Source: BTUB01 sp964392765
GTDB lineage: Bacteria > Babelota > Babeliae > Babelales > Vermiphilaceae
DNA: 23,683 nt
NCBI GenBank assembly: GCA_964392765.1
Contig: CAYMRF010000018.1
Coordinates: 1 to 23,683, forward strand
Reading direction: 5' to 3'
The position numbers and the translations under genes were made by a program. Positions 6,296-14,725 of this stretch are shown here, piece after piece; position 1 is the stretch's first letter, and every line of letters starts with the position of its first letter. The notes beneath the pieces were generated by a model, which saw nothing but the letters and a program-made list of their open reading frames with translations, was not told the origin of the DNA and searched no databases.

Positions 6296-9200
6296 TTATC
6301 CTAAACGATTTAATGTATTGTTAATTTTTTGAAGATCAATACAGTCTCCGGCCTTTTCAAAGATAGCTTTTGCTTGTTGAAGACTTGCTGAAGTATTCAT
6401 ATGCACTAATAATTGAGACACAGTCTCTTCTGATCCTTCGAAAGGTATACATATGCTTTCACCATTTGATCCTTTACCAGGCCGATAATCTGTCACATTA
6501 ATATGAGCACCTTTAATCGGATCATAGTCTAAACGCATGACAACTTTTTTATCATGCCATCTTTGCCCAACTATTTGATTCTCACACACACCAAACTTAC
6601 CTAGCTGAGGCTTTCCAGAATGAACATCAACTTCTCCAATGATTTCTAGAGCTTTATTTCTTGCTTGCTCATAAGTTTGAACTTTAGGAAGAACAATTTC
6701 TCTAGAAGCAATTCTTTCACTAGAAGCTACAAGTGAATTTGAGTCTTTAAAAACCGCATTTTCAGCAGCCTGACTTACTTTAACTTCAATACCCTCCGCA
6801 GTTCTAGCAACAAGCGATTCTGTTGCATGGCCCGTCCGCAATTCAGTCAATAAAACCACAGATTCGGCTTGAACTGCTCTGCAGGCCATCCCCACAACTT
6901 TAGCCATTTCTCCCATTAACGCTGTTTCAGTTACAAATCGACCTGATGCTCGACAGGCGTCATTTACATTCGTATGAGCAATTTGCTCTCCAAGCTGACG
7001 CGCCCTTTGATATGCGCATTCTCCGTATCGTTGAGCATCGGCTAATGCCTGTGATGGATCACGCAATAACCTATTAGGCAAATCCATCACACGATTTAGC
7101 AATATAGCTAAATTATAAAGACCAAGTGCCATTTGTTGGCTCGTCTGAATTGGGTGCACCACCATATGGCCAACATTTTGCACGCCTTCCGCAACACCTA
7201 TTCCAAAATTAATACATCCATCGCGATAAATCTGGCCATAATATTTATTTGCTTCCTGCAAATACTGGATATATTCAAGCGCTTGATGCGCAACTGCAGA
7301 CAGATTCATTGCAGAAAGATAGTCTCGGTTTTTTAAGAATGAATGGGCCAACTTATTTGATTGATTTGCAACCTCAAAAACAGGTTGTTGAGATGCAACA
7401 GTCCCTTGCTGATGCAAATGCGCACTTAACTTTATGCCATCCAGAATTCCACTATGCACTGCGTGATACATTTGATTGCCCGTGATAGGACCCACATATT
7501 CAGATAGCTTTACCTTAAGTTCATTTCTTATGAAATCAATCGTGCCTGAATTAACCACATAATTTACTTCTTGATATCGAAGACCATTTTTCTTGATATC
7601 TTCAAGCGCCTTACCACACACATCTAAACGCATTGCGAATGCCTGCCCACTCTCTCCAATCTCTGCGATTCTGGTCAAGTCGATTGCTAAAATTTTATCT
7701 CTAATTTCCGGGCAATTAAGTGCCTTCTCTAATTGCATTCCCGCTTTAAAATCACCTTCGAAAGCACGATGATAGAGTACTCCTAACTTACTCACTATGG
7801 ATTGTAATCGTTCACCGGAAAATGCATTAGACTTAATGCTATCCACCGTAAAATTAAGGATCCCTTCTCTTAATTGCTCCTGAAATGGAGCAGGGGCGCT
7901 AACGGAAAAGTCCGGGAGGTGAATAAGAGAGTTATCGCCATTTCCTAATAATTGCGCGCTCAATTCGTGAGCAAAGAGGCGCGAGGATAGCGAATTTGAT
8001 GTATTCGAACATCCTGCCTGCAAGTAACGAACAAATCGTTCAACTTGCATCTTACTGTGGATATTCTTAGTATCAATAAGGCCAACTTTTGCTAATAATG
8101 CACGGTCTTTGGCATATTCTGCGGTATGAAATTTTTCTGGAAATAGAGAGCCAGCGACTTCTGCATTATAACTTAAGTGTTTTGGCAGACCATTTCTTGC
8201 ACTACAAAAATGTTCATAAGATACATTTCCAGTAGTTTTATCTCTCGATAATGAGCCCATAACAAAATCAATGGCTTCTGCTTTTCCCATTTCTTGCCGA
8301 TCGATGATTTGATAGGTAAAAGCTCTTGTATCGGCTGATGGATTTTGTATATCACATTTTTGTAAGATATTTTTTTCTTGTCGCAACCGATTAGCAAGCT
8401 CAACATTATGAATGCTGGGCAAACGAGATATATCAAGAGTCCCCGCTAGCTCTTGTGCTCTATGGTCAGCAAGAAATCTTTTATCGATACCAGTGGTTGT
8501 GTGTGTAGCATCAAATTTTTTATCAAAGGTTTCTTGCATCATTTTTCTATGGGGCTCACAATTGCATTTCTCTATCAATTCATAAGCTTTTTCATATGCA
8601 CCACGTTCACATAACAATTCCATTTGTTTAAGTTCGCCTAAATTATTTTTAGTTAGAACATCCCCAAACACTTCTTCAAACGCAGTTCTTGAGACCACAG
8701 ATTGATCCGTTAATACAGCCGATTGTCTAACGACCGGCACTAAGGGGTTAGAAGAGTATTGATCGAGAACTTTTTCAACACTCGAAATTTCTCCGTGAGT
8801 TCCATGCCACTGCGTAGCTTGAGAATCTAAATTATCAATTGCACGATTAAGCTGTCTTACTTCGGCATTCGTTAAAGAGGACTTCAGTGTCCCCTGTCCA
8901 TCAGTAATTACTGCTTTTATCTCATTTAAAGCCTCATTATAAAAAATTCTTAAATGAGAATCTGAAGGAATTACTCTTTCTAAACGTAATAATCCTTGTC
9001 TCACTTGGATAGCAAACGTGGCATCATCAGGTTTAGGAACCAAAGCTTTAAAGTTTTGGACAAGTGTTTTAATTTCCGTTGAAAACGCACTTACTTGAGC
9101 TTCAACCGAAGAACGAGAATTAGGAAATTGCTGTAGCTGAGTTTTTAGGTAGTGTAGTCTATCAGCTTGCGAAGCGAATTGTTGTCTTCCTACTTGATGA

Positions 9201-9400
9201 TTACTGTAACTTGCATTTAGACTTAACCCGTCGGGGATAGCGGCAGATGTTGAAGCATATGGAACATTATCTGATAATACCAAAGTTGCATGCTGAACAT
9301 TTTGATTTGACAAAGAAAGACTTAATGCAGCATATGATTGCATTCCTGCGCATTGTAAACTTATCAATATACTCAGAAGATAGATGTATAAACGAATCAT
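6296..9400 (-). CDS. large exported polymorphic-toxin-like protein (1034 aa)
   Basis: I prefer ATG 9400 over ATG 9412: GGGGA lies 5 nt before it and the protein then opens with a clean signal peptide (MIRLYIYLLSILISLQCAG). Residues 30-850 are mostly helical, with no family I can name. A segment near residues 740-800 (GVAEGVQNVGHMVVHPIQTS) resembles the pre-toxin linkers of Rhs/CDI-type toxins. After it comes a compact, differently composed C-terminus of about 130 residues (from about 907). It contains ARNKALEIIGEVD, GKFGVC, IVGQRWHDKKVVMRLDYD, KGAHINVTDYRPGKGSNG and IPFEGSEETV. The KG-HINV-D-R-GKG...IPFEG pattern recalls C-terminal toxin domains of Rhs proteins; candidate catalytic residues are His, Asp, Arg and Lys in that motif. 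The immunity-like gene follows 4 bp later. No repeat-rich stalk, TPS or Rhs domains are visible, so export is presumably by Sec. Whether the target is other bacteria or a host is unknown. Confidence 0.78.
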   Translation of the reverse strand: MIRLYIYLLSILISLQCAGMQSYAALSLSLSNQNVQHATLVLSDNVPYASTSAAIPDGLSLNASYSNHQVGRQQFASQADRLHYLKTQLQQFPNSRSSVEAQVSAFSTEIKTLVQNFKALVPKPDDATFAIQVRQGLLRLERVIPSDSHLRIFYNEALNEIKAVITDGQGTLKSSLTNAEVRQLNRAIDNLDSQATQWHGTHGEISSVEKVLDQYSSNPLVPVVRQSAVLTDQSVVSRTAFEEVFGDVLTKNNLGELKQMELLCERGAYEKAYELIEKCNCEPHRKMMQETFDKKFDATHTTTGIDKRFLADHRAQELAGTLDISRLPSIHNVELANRLRQEKNILQKCDIQNPSADTRAFTYQIIDRQEMGKAEAIDFVMGSLSRDKTTGNVSYEHFCSARNGLPKHLSYNAEVAGSLFPEKFHTAEYAKDRALLAKVGLIDTKNIHSKMQVERFVRYLQAGCSNTSNSLSSRLFAHELSAQLLGNGDNSLIHLPDFSVSAPAPFQEQLREGILNFTVDSIKSNAFSGERLQSIVSKLGVLYHRAFEGDFKAGMQLEKALNCPEIRDKILAIDLTRIAEIGESGQAFAMRLDVCGKALEDIKKNGLRYQEVNYVVNSGTIDFIRNELKVKLSEYVGPITGNQMYHAVHSGILDGIKLSAHLHQQGTVASQQPVFEVANQSNKLAHSFLKNRDYLSAMNLSAVAHQALEYIQYLQEANKYYGQIYRDGCINFGIGVAEGVQNVGHMVVHPIQTSQQMALGLYNLAILLNRVMDLPNRLLRDPSQALADAQRYGECAYQRARQLGEQIAHTNVNDACRASGRFVTETALMGEMAKVVGMACRAVQAESVVLLTELRTGHATESLVARTAEGIEVKVSQAAENAVFKDSNSLVASSERIASREIVLPKVQTYEQARNKALEIIGEVDVHSGKPQLGKFGVCENQIVGQRWHDKKVVMRLDYDPIKGAHINVTDYRPGKGSNGESICIPFEGSEETVSQLLVHMNTSASLQQAKAIFEKAGDCIDLQKINNTLNRLG

Positions 9401-9448
9401 GCAAATCCCCATAGCCCAAGTTAATCTATTTCTTTAACAAATTGCTTG

Positions 9449-9477
9449 ATTATTTCATGCCCAACTCTAATTGTCAA
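9449..9477 (-). promoter_or_regulatory. promoter of the toxin-like operon
   Basis: On the minus strand a perfect -35 box TTGACA (9472-9477) is followed after 17 bp by AATAAT (9449-9454), one base from the -10 consensus. Transcription would start near 9441, about 40 nt before the chosen ATG at 9400. This is the best sigma-70-type promoter I saw in the window. Confidence 0.72.
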
Positions 9478-9491
9478 ACTTCGAAAAAATC

Positions 9492-9521
9492 TTGTTTTTA
9501 TTTTCCATTACTTCCTACAAT
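9492..9521 (+). promoter_or_regulatory. candidate promoter of the DNA ligase gene
   Basis: TTGTTT (9492-9497), 18 bp, then TACAAT (9516-9521), the latter one base from the -10 consensus. It lies 23 bp before the ligase ATG, leaving a short leader with the AAGGA site. The -35 box is weak. Confidence 0.4.
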
Positions 9522-9544
9522 TGCTTTAAATAAAGGAAGAGAAG

Positions 9545-10549
9545 ATGAAGCTATTAAAACAAGGCAGAAAAATTACACAGCCGGATTTTGTGCCACCAAT
9601 GCTGGCAACCTTAACGGATGAGTATTTTTCTAGTAATGAATGGATATATGAGCACAAATTTGATGGTGTTCGCTGTTTAGTATTCAAAAAAAATGGCAAA
9701 GTTAAGCTGCTTTCTCGCAATCGACTGCTCATGAATAATGAATACCCAGAAATAGTAACTGCATTGGAAAAGCAGAAAGCGGATAACTTTATTATCGATG
9801 GAGAAATAGTAGCAACTACTAAGGGACTTTCCGATTTTGAGTTACTGCAGTCTCGCATCAACTTAAAAGACTTAGAAGGCATAAAAGCTAAAATCAAGCT
9901 CGTGCCGATTGCCCTCTGCATTTTTGATGTAATTTATACTCAGGGTTATGATGTACGACATTTACCATTGCTCGAACGTAAAAAAATTCTCAAGAAACTA
10001 TTAACCTACAATAAACTGCTTCTTTTTACTGAGCACATCGTGGGTAAAGGTGTTCCTTTTTTTCATAAAGCCTGTCGCGCAAAATGGGAAGGCGTAATCG
10101 CAAAAAAAGCCGATAGTATTTACGAAAGTAAACGTTCAAAGCATTGGCTCAAATTCAAATGCATCATGCAGCAAGAATTAGTGATCGGTGGATTCACCAC
10201 GGCCCGAGGAGAACGCACCGATTTTGGCGCATTACTCGTAGGCTACTATGAAAAAGGTAAATTTAAATATGCAGGCAAAGTGGGTACCGGTTTTTCGCAT
10301 GAAACATTGCGGTTTCTGGGAAAGAAAATGCGTGCACTAGAAATTAAAACCTGTCCTTTTGTGGATTATGATGCCTCATTGCAAGGGGTTCATTGGATTA
10401 AACCAAAACTGGTTGCCGAATTTGGCTTTGCCCAATGGACGCGCGGCGGAAAACTTCGAGTGGGCAGATATAAAGGGTTGCGAGAAGATAAAGATGCAAA
10501 AGATGTAGTAAAAGAAACGCCAAAAGCGATCCCTGGATTGCCTAAGTAA
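9545..10549 (+). CDS. ATP-dependent DNA ligase, LigD ligase-domain type
   Basis: 334 residues: a nucleotidyltransferase domain (about 15-210) and an OB-fold domain (about 210-320). Motif I is EHKFDGVR with the adenylated lysine K38; DGE at 85-87 is motif III; WEGVIAKK at 181-188 is motif IV; WLKFK at 201-205 is motif V. The C-terminal part has the GGFTTARGERTDFGALLVG and FAQWTRGGKLR-type stretches typical of LigD and stand-alone LigD-like ligases. It seals nicks using ATP. It stands alone: no Ku, polymerase or phosphoesterase gene is nearby, so it may serve repair other than classic end joining. ATG 9545 has AAGGA 7 nt upstream. It is divergent from the toxin-like operon and its stop is 1 bp from the convergent mscL stop. 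Confidence 0.92.
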   Translation: MKLLKQGRKITQPDFVPPMLATLTDEYFSSNEWIYEHKFDGVRCLVFKKNGKVKLLSRNRLLMNNEYPEIVTALEKQKADNFIIDGEIVATTKGLSDFELLQSRINLKDLEGIKAKIKLVPIALCIFDVIYTQGYDVRHLPLLERKKILKKLLTYNKLLLFTEHIVGKGVPFFHKACRAKWEGVIAKKADSIYESKRSKHWLKFKCIMQQELVIGGFTTARGERTDFGALLVGYYEKGKFKYAGKVGTGFSHETLRFLGKKMRALEIKTCPFVDYDASLQGVHWIKPKLVAEFGFAQWTRGGKLRVGRYKGLREDKDAKDVVKETPKAIPGLPK

Positions 10550-10550
10550 C

Positions 10551-10928
10551 TTACTGCCTATTCTTTAATATATCGCGAATCTCTTGCAGCACTTTAATTT
10601 CCGTGGTTGATGTGAGAAGCTCTTCATCGCTATGCAATAATCGGCGCTGTATTTGTTGGAGCGCTTGAATGATTAAGAAAACAACGAATGCGATTATAAT
10701 GAAATTGATAATTGCTTGGAGAAAGCTACCATATCTAATCGATGCGTGGCCAAAGTTAATGGAGAGATTGCTCACGTTTACTCCGCCCAAGAGCATACCC
10801 AAAATTGGTGAAAAAATATCATTCACAAATGATTGCACAATATTAGTTGCCGCGGCTCCCATAATTACCGCCACTGCGAGATCGAGTACATTCTTGCGAG
10901 TTATAAACTTTTTAAATTCACTGATCAT
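10551..10928 (-). CDS. mscL: large-conductance mechanosensitive channel
   Basis: 125 residues with the full MscL layout. The N-terminal helix and first membrane helix read EFKKFITRKNVLDLAVAV, followed by MGAAATNIVQSFVNDIFSP, a short periplasmic loop, and the second membrane helix (FLQAIINFIIIAFVVFLII). The cytoplasmic C-terminal helix ends in EIKVLQEIRDIL. It forms a homopentamer in the inner membrane that opens at high tension to release solutes on sudden osmotic downshift. Length is slightly below the usual 130-140 because the periplasmic loop is short. The gene follows murA on the same strand with a palindromic repeat element between them, so it may have its own expression level. Confidence 0.96.
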   Translation of the reverse strand: MISEFKKFITRKNVLDLAVAVIMGAAATNIVQSFVNDIFSPILGMLLGGVNVSNLSINFGHASIRYGSFLQAIINFIIIAFVVFLIIQALQQIQRRLLHSDEELLTSTTEIKVLQEIRDILKNRQ

Positions 10929-10946
10929 AGGGCTCCTAATACAAAC

Positions 10947-11030
10947 CCGTTCGCTTCGAGTGAGGCCTTAAGCCGAATCGAGAAGTCTTTTTGCATTTCT
11001 CGACTCACTTCGTTCGCTCGAAACGAACGG
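10947..11030. repeat. 84-bp palindromic intergenic element (copy A)
   Basis: The element lies between murA and mscL. Its outer arms (CCGTTCGCTTCGAGTGA at 10947-10963; TCGCTCGAAACGAACGG at 11014-11030) are inverted repeats with two G-T-type mismatches in 17. Inside is a second hairpin: GAATCGAGAA (10975-10984) against TTCTCGACTC (10997-11006) with one wobble. The motifs CGTTCG-TTCGAGTGAGG and GAATCGAGAA recur in the element at 15283-15510. No coding potential is evident, and short open frames across it are repeat artefacts. Transcribed from murA it would fold strongly and could slow decay or attenuate mscL. Confidence 0.85.
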
Positions 11031-11045
11031 TAATAATTTTTTCTT

Positions 11046-12386
11046 CTAACTTCTGTGTATTTGATCAACTACAATATCAGGCTTATTATACACCACACCA
11101 CTTTCATCATGCGCCGCATATCGTTTTACTGAACCGCCCAACGATGAAAGTTTATGCTCAAGCCCTTCATACCCGCGCGTCCAGTGATGAATACCAGTCA
11201 TAATAGTGGTTCCCTGCGCCACTAATCCCGCAAGTACCAATGCGCATGATGCGCGAATATCGGTAGCAATTACTGAAGTGCCATATAATTTATCCACTCC
11301 ATGAATCACCGCTTTATTATGATCAACTTTAATTAATGCACCCATTTTTTGCAGTTCAGGCACATGCAATAATCTATTTTCAAAAACCGTTTCTTCCACC
11401 ACACTTTTGCCTTCTGCCAAGCAGAGTGCTGCCATCATCGGCGCTTGCAAATCGGTAGGAAATCCTGGATAGGGCGCCGTTTTAAATGAAACTGCTTTAG
11501 GATTTTTGGTAGCTTTGAGAGTAATGCCAATGCCCTCTTGCCCAATGATGATCTCATGGCCCATCTCTTCTAATTTCATGAGAAAGACATCCATGGAATA
11601 CGCATGCGCTTGGGGCAAACTCACGCATCCGCCCGTAATTGCTGCAGCGAGTAATAATGCTCCTGCTTCTAAGCGATCAGGAATAATAGCATGTTCCACC
11701 GGTTGCAATGAAGTTACGCCTTCCACGATGATAGTTGCCGGTGCTTCAATCGCAATTTTTGCACCCATTTTGCGCAGTATCATAATAAGATCAAATACTT
11801 CCGGTTCGAGTGCCGCATTAATAATAGTAGTAGATCCGGGCGTTAACGTTGCAGCCATAATAATATTCTCAGTAGCTCCAACGCTTGGATATTCAAGCAC
11901 AATGCGCGCTGCATGCAATAATTGGGCTCGTGCACTCACATAATCTGTTGATTCATCGAAGGTGGCGCCCATCTTTTTAAAATTCTTTAAATGATAATCG
12001 ATAGGGCGTTCGCCAATAGAACATCCGCCGGGCAGTGCAACATCTGCTCTGCCAAAGCGAGCAAGTAACGGACCCATTGCCAAAATTGATGCGCGCATCT
12101 TTTTCATAATCTCGGCGCCCACCTGCCATTTGGTAACATTGGTGGTATCAACTTCAAGCACATGCTCATGCGGATAAAAGAAAACTTCCGCTCCGAGCGT
12201 TTGCATCAATTTAATCATCTGCAATACATCATCAGAAGCAGGGACATTAGTGAGTTTTGATTTGCCCTTTGTTAATAATAATGAACAAATGATTACGAGC
12301 ACTGCATTCTTGGCTCCAATAAGTTCCATTGATCCATTCAGGGGAGCGGCTATTTGCTCCACGGTAATATACGCATTATTTGTCAT
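11046..12386 (-). CDS. murA: UDP-N-acetylglucosamine 1-carboxyvinyltransferase
   Basis: 446 residues, slightly longer than the usual 420, with the two-lobed EPSP-synthase fold. K26-N27 in GAKNAV is the conserved substrate-binding pair near the N-terminus. LPGGCSIGERPIDYH at 118-132 carries the catalytic C122, so the enzyme is the fosfomycin-sensitive Cys type. PTDLQAPMMA and the TGIHHWTRGYEGLEHKL region are also typical. It transfers enolpyruvate from PEP to UDP-GlcNAc, the first committed step of peptidoglycan synthesis. The gene starts inside the end of the ankyrin gene (ATGA overlap at 12383-12386), so the two are translationally coupled. It is the last gene of a three-gene operon. Confidence 0.97.
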   Translation of the reverse strand: MTNNAYITVEQIAAPLNGSMELIGAKNAVLVIICSLLLTKGKSKLTNVPASDDVLQMIKLMQTLGAEVFFYPHEHVLEVDTTNVTKWQVGAEIMKKMRASILAMGPLLARFGRADVALPGGCSIGERPIDYHLKNFKKMGATFDESTDYVSARAQLLHAARIVLEYPSVGATENIIMAATLTPGSTTIINAALEPEVFDLIMILRKMGAKIAIEAPATIIVEGVTSLQPVEHAIIPDRLEAGALLLAAAITGGCVSLPQAHAYSMDVFLMKLEEMGHEIIIGQEGIGITLKATKNPKAVSFKTAPYPGFPTDLQAPMMAALCLAEGKSVVEETVFENRLLHVPELQKMGALIKVDHNKAVIHGVDKLYGTSVIATDIRASCALVLAGLVAQGTTIMTGIHHWTRGYEGLEHKLSSLGGSVKRYAAHDESGVVYNKPDIVVDQIHRS

Positions 12387-13171
12387 GATTTATCCTTAGG
12401 TGGTTTAAGTGGTTGCGAATCTCTTAAAGGAGGGTTCTTGTTTTTTTCTAACTTTGCATTAATTAATTGGAGAATTTCTTCAAATATTTGTGCATTTTTC
12501 TCATTACCAATAGACTTTGCATTTTTTATTCCATCAGCAGCATGCTGAGCAGCAGTTTTTTGGCATACATCAATGCAAGTCAGATCGGCGCCACGCTGAA
12601 TAAGAAGTTTTACCGTTTCTAATTTTCCATTTTTTGCAGCTCGACCGGCGGCCGTATATTTTAAAAGATCACGCGCATTGATATCAGCGCCTTCATCAAG
12701 CAGCACCTTTAATGCAATAGTATATCCGGCGCTCGCAAGCAGCGTGATCGCCGGCCACTTAAGCTGGGCATAATACCGCTGATTAACAATGGCCAGCAGT
12801 TCAAAACGACGTTTTTTAAAAATCTCATTGATTAATTTATGCAATGGTTGTGCAGGAGGACTTTTGGGCAAAGAGTCTGGATACCGCTGCTCCAGCATCT
12901 GATCTATTTCATGGCAACACAATTTATAATATTCGCGTGAATCACTTTTAAGATCTTCATACGCCTTGAATCCCATTGTTGAATTTTTTTCGAACTCTTC
13001 AATGAAATCTCTTCCAAATTTTTTTATGCCAGAATCAAAACTCAGAAGCTTTAAGGAAGGAACGGCATACGGCTTAATCTCTGGCTGCCTTAGGACTGGT
13101 TTGTTAGGCACCGGCATTGCACCAAATAATGGGCCACAAAAAAGAAGAACGAGATGGCAAATTAGTTTCAT
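12383..13171 (-). CDS. secreted ankyrin-repeat protein (262 aa)
   Basis: Signal peptide at residues 1-18 (MKLICHLVLLFCGPLFGA). Residues 20-140 are a helical region of no clear family (contains CCHEIDQMLEQRYPDSLP). Residues about 140-215 hold two to three ankyrin repeats: TLLASAGYTIALKVLLDEGADINARD and TAAGRAAKNGKLETVKLLIQ..GADL (consensus GADIN and GADLT turns visible), then a degenerate third. The tail is Pro/Lys-rich. Exported ankyrin proteins are common in intracellular bacteria as candidate host-contact proteins; that role is inferred here. It is oddly placed between a pseudouridine synthase and murA, overlapping both by 4 bp (ATGA), so it is cotranscribed with housekeeping genes. Confidence 0.86.
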   Translation of the reverse strand: MKLICHLVLLFCGPLFGAMPVPNKPVLRQPEIKPYAVPSLKLLSFDSGIKKFGRDFIEEFEKNSTMGFKAYEDLKSDSREYYKLCCHEIDQMLEQRYPDSLPKSPPAQPLHKLINEIFKKRRFELLAIVNQRYYAQLKWPAITLLASAGYTIALKVLLDEGADINARDLLKYTAAGRAAKNGKLETVKLLIQRGADLTCIDVCQKTAAQHAADGIKNAKSIGNEKNAQIFEEILQLINAKLEKNKNPPLRDSQPLKPPKDKS

Positions 13172-13893
13172 TCTTGGAGCCTTTCAACTTCATCATCGGT
13201 TAAATAACGCCAATGGCCAACTGATAACCCTTTTTTAGTTAACCCGGCATATTCTATACGATCAAGTTTAACCACATCATACCCCAGATGTTCAAATATT
13301 CTGCGCACAATGCGATTTTTTCCACTATGTAAAAGTACTTTTATAGTATTACGCGGCAACGCAGATGAATAATGAATTGCATCCACTTTTATAAAACCAT
13401 CTTTTAACTGCAATCCTTCTTTGATCGCTTCATAATCATCTTTATTAAGAATTCTATTGAGCGTAGCAACATACGCCTTTTGCACTTCATAGCGCGGATG
13501 CGCTAATTTTTGTGCAACATCACCATCATTAGTGAGAAGTAACAAACCTGTGGTATCTCTATCTAATCTACCTACCGGATATAATCGCTCTTTTATTGAT
13601 CTTTTAACAAGATCCATCACCGTTTTTCTTCCTTTTTCATCCGAAACGGTAGTGATATAATCTTTTGGTTTATTTAATAACACATAAATTTTTTCTTGAG
13701 CGATAGAAAGTTTTTGATCATGGTATGTAATCGTATCTTGCGCATGCAACTTATGGCCCGGCTCTTTAATAACTTTTCCATTAACTTTGATGAGACCTTG
13801 GCGAATAAGATCAACAACTTTTCTGCGCGATGCAATTCCTGCTTGCGCAACAAATTTACTGAGCGATGTTTGCAATGCAACTTTTTTTTTCAT
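13168..13893 (-). CDS. RsuA/RluB-family rRNA pseudouridine synthase
   Basis: 241 residues. An N-terminal S4 RNA-binding domain (about 11-55; LSKFVAQAGIASRRKVVDLI and IKVNGKVI) is followed by the catalytic domain with VGRLDRDTTGLLLLTNDG at 107-124, whose D111 is the nucleophile. The stretch PRYEVQKAYVA and the C-terminal GKNRIVRRIFEHLGYDVVKL match the family closely. It converts specific rRNA uridines to pseudouridine; RluB (23S) is somewhat more likely than RsuA (16S), but the exact target cannot be assigned. It is first in the operon with the ankyrin protein and murA (4-bp ATGA overlap at 13168-13171) and divergent from tdk across 108 bp. Confidence 0.94.
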   Translation of the reverse strand: MKKKVALQTSLSKFVAQAGIASRRKVVDLIRQGLIKVNGKVIKEPGHKLHAQDTITYHDQKLSIAQEKIYVLLNKPKDYITTVSDEKGRKTVMDLVKRSIKERLYPVGRLDRDTTGLLLLTNDGDVAQKLAHPRYEVQKAYVATLNRILNKDDYEAIKEGLQLKDGFIKVDAIHYSSALPRNTIKVLLHSGKNRIVRRIFEHLGYDVVKLDRIEYAGLTKKGLSVGHWRYLTDDEVERLQE

Positions 13894-14001
13894 ACCATTT
13901 TCTTACGCATGTTTTGCTTTGTAATAGCGAACTTTTTCTTGGATGTTATACTTTCTCATAATGTAAAAAAAAGATAAATAAATTTATTCACGAGTTTTCA
14001 T

Positions 14002-14616
14002 ATGAATAATAAAATTGCTGCTTCTTGTAATCAACATATGATGCATGGAATGCTCGAAGTTATTTGCGGGCCCATGTTTTCTGGAAAATCAGAAGAATTG
14101 ATCAGAAGATTACGTCGCGCAAAAATTGCACAACAAAAAGTGATCACATTCAAACCACAACTTGATACGCGTTATGCACTCGAATATGTGGTTTCGCACG
14201 ATGGTGCTAAAGTTGATGCGCGTCCCCTTATGAATGTGAAAGAAATAATTGATATCGTGAATACCAATAATGCGAATGTGATTGGCATTGATGAAGCGCA
14301 ATTTTTCTCACAAGATTTAGTGAGTGTGGTATGCCAACTCATCAATGAACGCAAACGCGTAATTGTTGCCGGCCTTGATCTTGATTTTCGCGGGACACCT
14401 TTTGGTTGCATGCCCTTATTATTAGCAATCGCTGATAAAGTTACTAAACTTCAAGCAATTTGCACACAGTGTGGCCATGATGCACATTTCACACAACGAC
14501 TTGTAAATGGAAATCCTGCACGTTTTGATGATCCCGTGATTATGCTGGGCGCACAAGAAGCGTATCAAGCACGTTGTCGCGGATGTTATAGTATCGATAA
14601 AACATTTGTGGCATAA
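14002..14616 (+). CDS. tdk: thymidine kinase
   Basis: 204 residues, class II thymidine kinase. P-loop GPMFSGKS at 23-30, DEAQFF with D97-E98 (Walker B and catalytic base), and the zinc site C154-x2-C157 with C192-x2-C195 that holds the lasso domain. It phosphorylates thymidine with ATP in the salvage route to dTMP. The N-terminus has about 15 residues more than usual. An in-frame ATG at 14038 (MMHGMLEVICGP) would give standard length, and no strong ribosome binding site supports 14002, so the start is uncertain. The next gene encodes a secreted deoxyribosyltransferase-like protein, which suggests a nucleoside-scavenging pair. It is divergent from the pseudouridine synthase gene. Confidence 0.95.
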   Translation: MNNKIAASCNQHMMHGMLEVICGPMFSGKSEELIRRLRRAKIAQQKVITFKPQLDTRYALEYVVSHDGAKVDARPLMNVKEIIDIVNTNNANVIGIDEAQFFSQDLVSVVCQLINERKRVIVAGLDLDFRGTPFGCMPLLLAIADKVTKLQAICTQCGHDAHFTQRLVNGNPARFDDPVIMLGAQEAYQARCRGCYSIDKTFVA

Positions 14617-14725
14617 GATTTTTTATAATTTTCTTGCAAAATATTTTCATTCGCTTAGGATTGTGCAATTACTTTAATTAGAGAATAGTTTTTTTAGTAT
14701 TTTTTTTTTGCAAAGGGGAACCTTT

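Noticed and set aside
7249..7485. 78-codon plus-strand frame inside the toxin-like gene
   Set aside because: Antisense to a well-supported long gene; no ribosome binding site or recognisable motif.
6296..9412. Start of the toxin-like protein at ATG 9412
   Set aside because: ATG 9400 has GGGGA at the correct distance; starting at 9412 would place coding sequence over that site and blur the signal peptide. Not excluded.
10833..11033. Short open frame across the murA-mscL spacer
   Set aside because: It is antisense to the start of mscL and then crosses the double-hairpin repeat; no independent coding signs.
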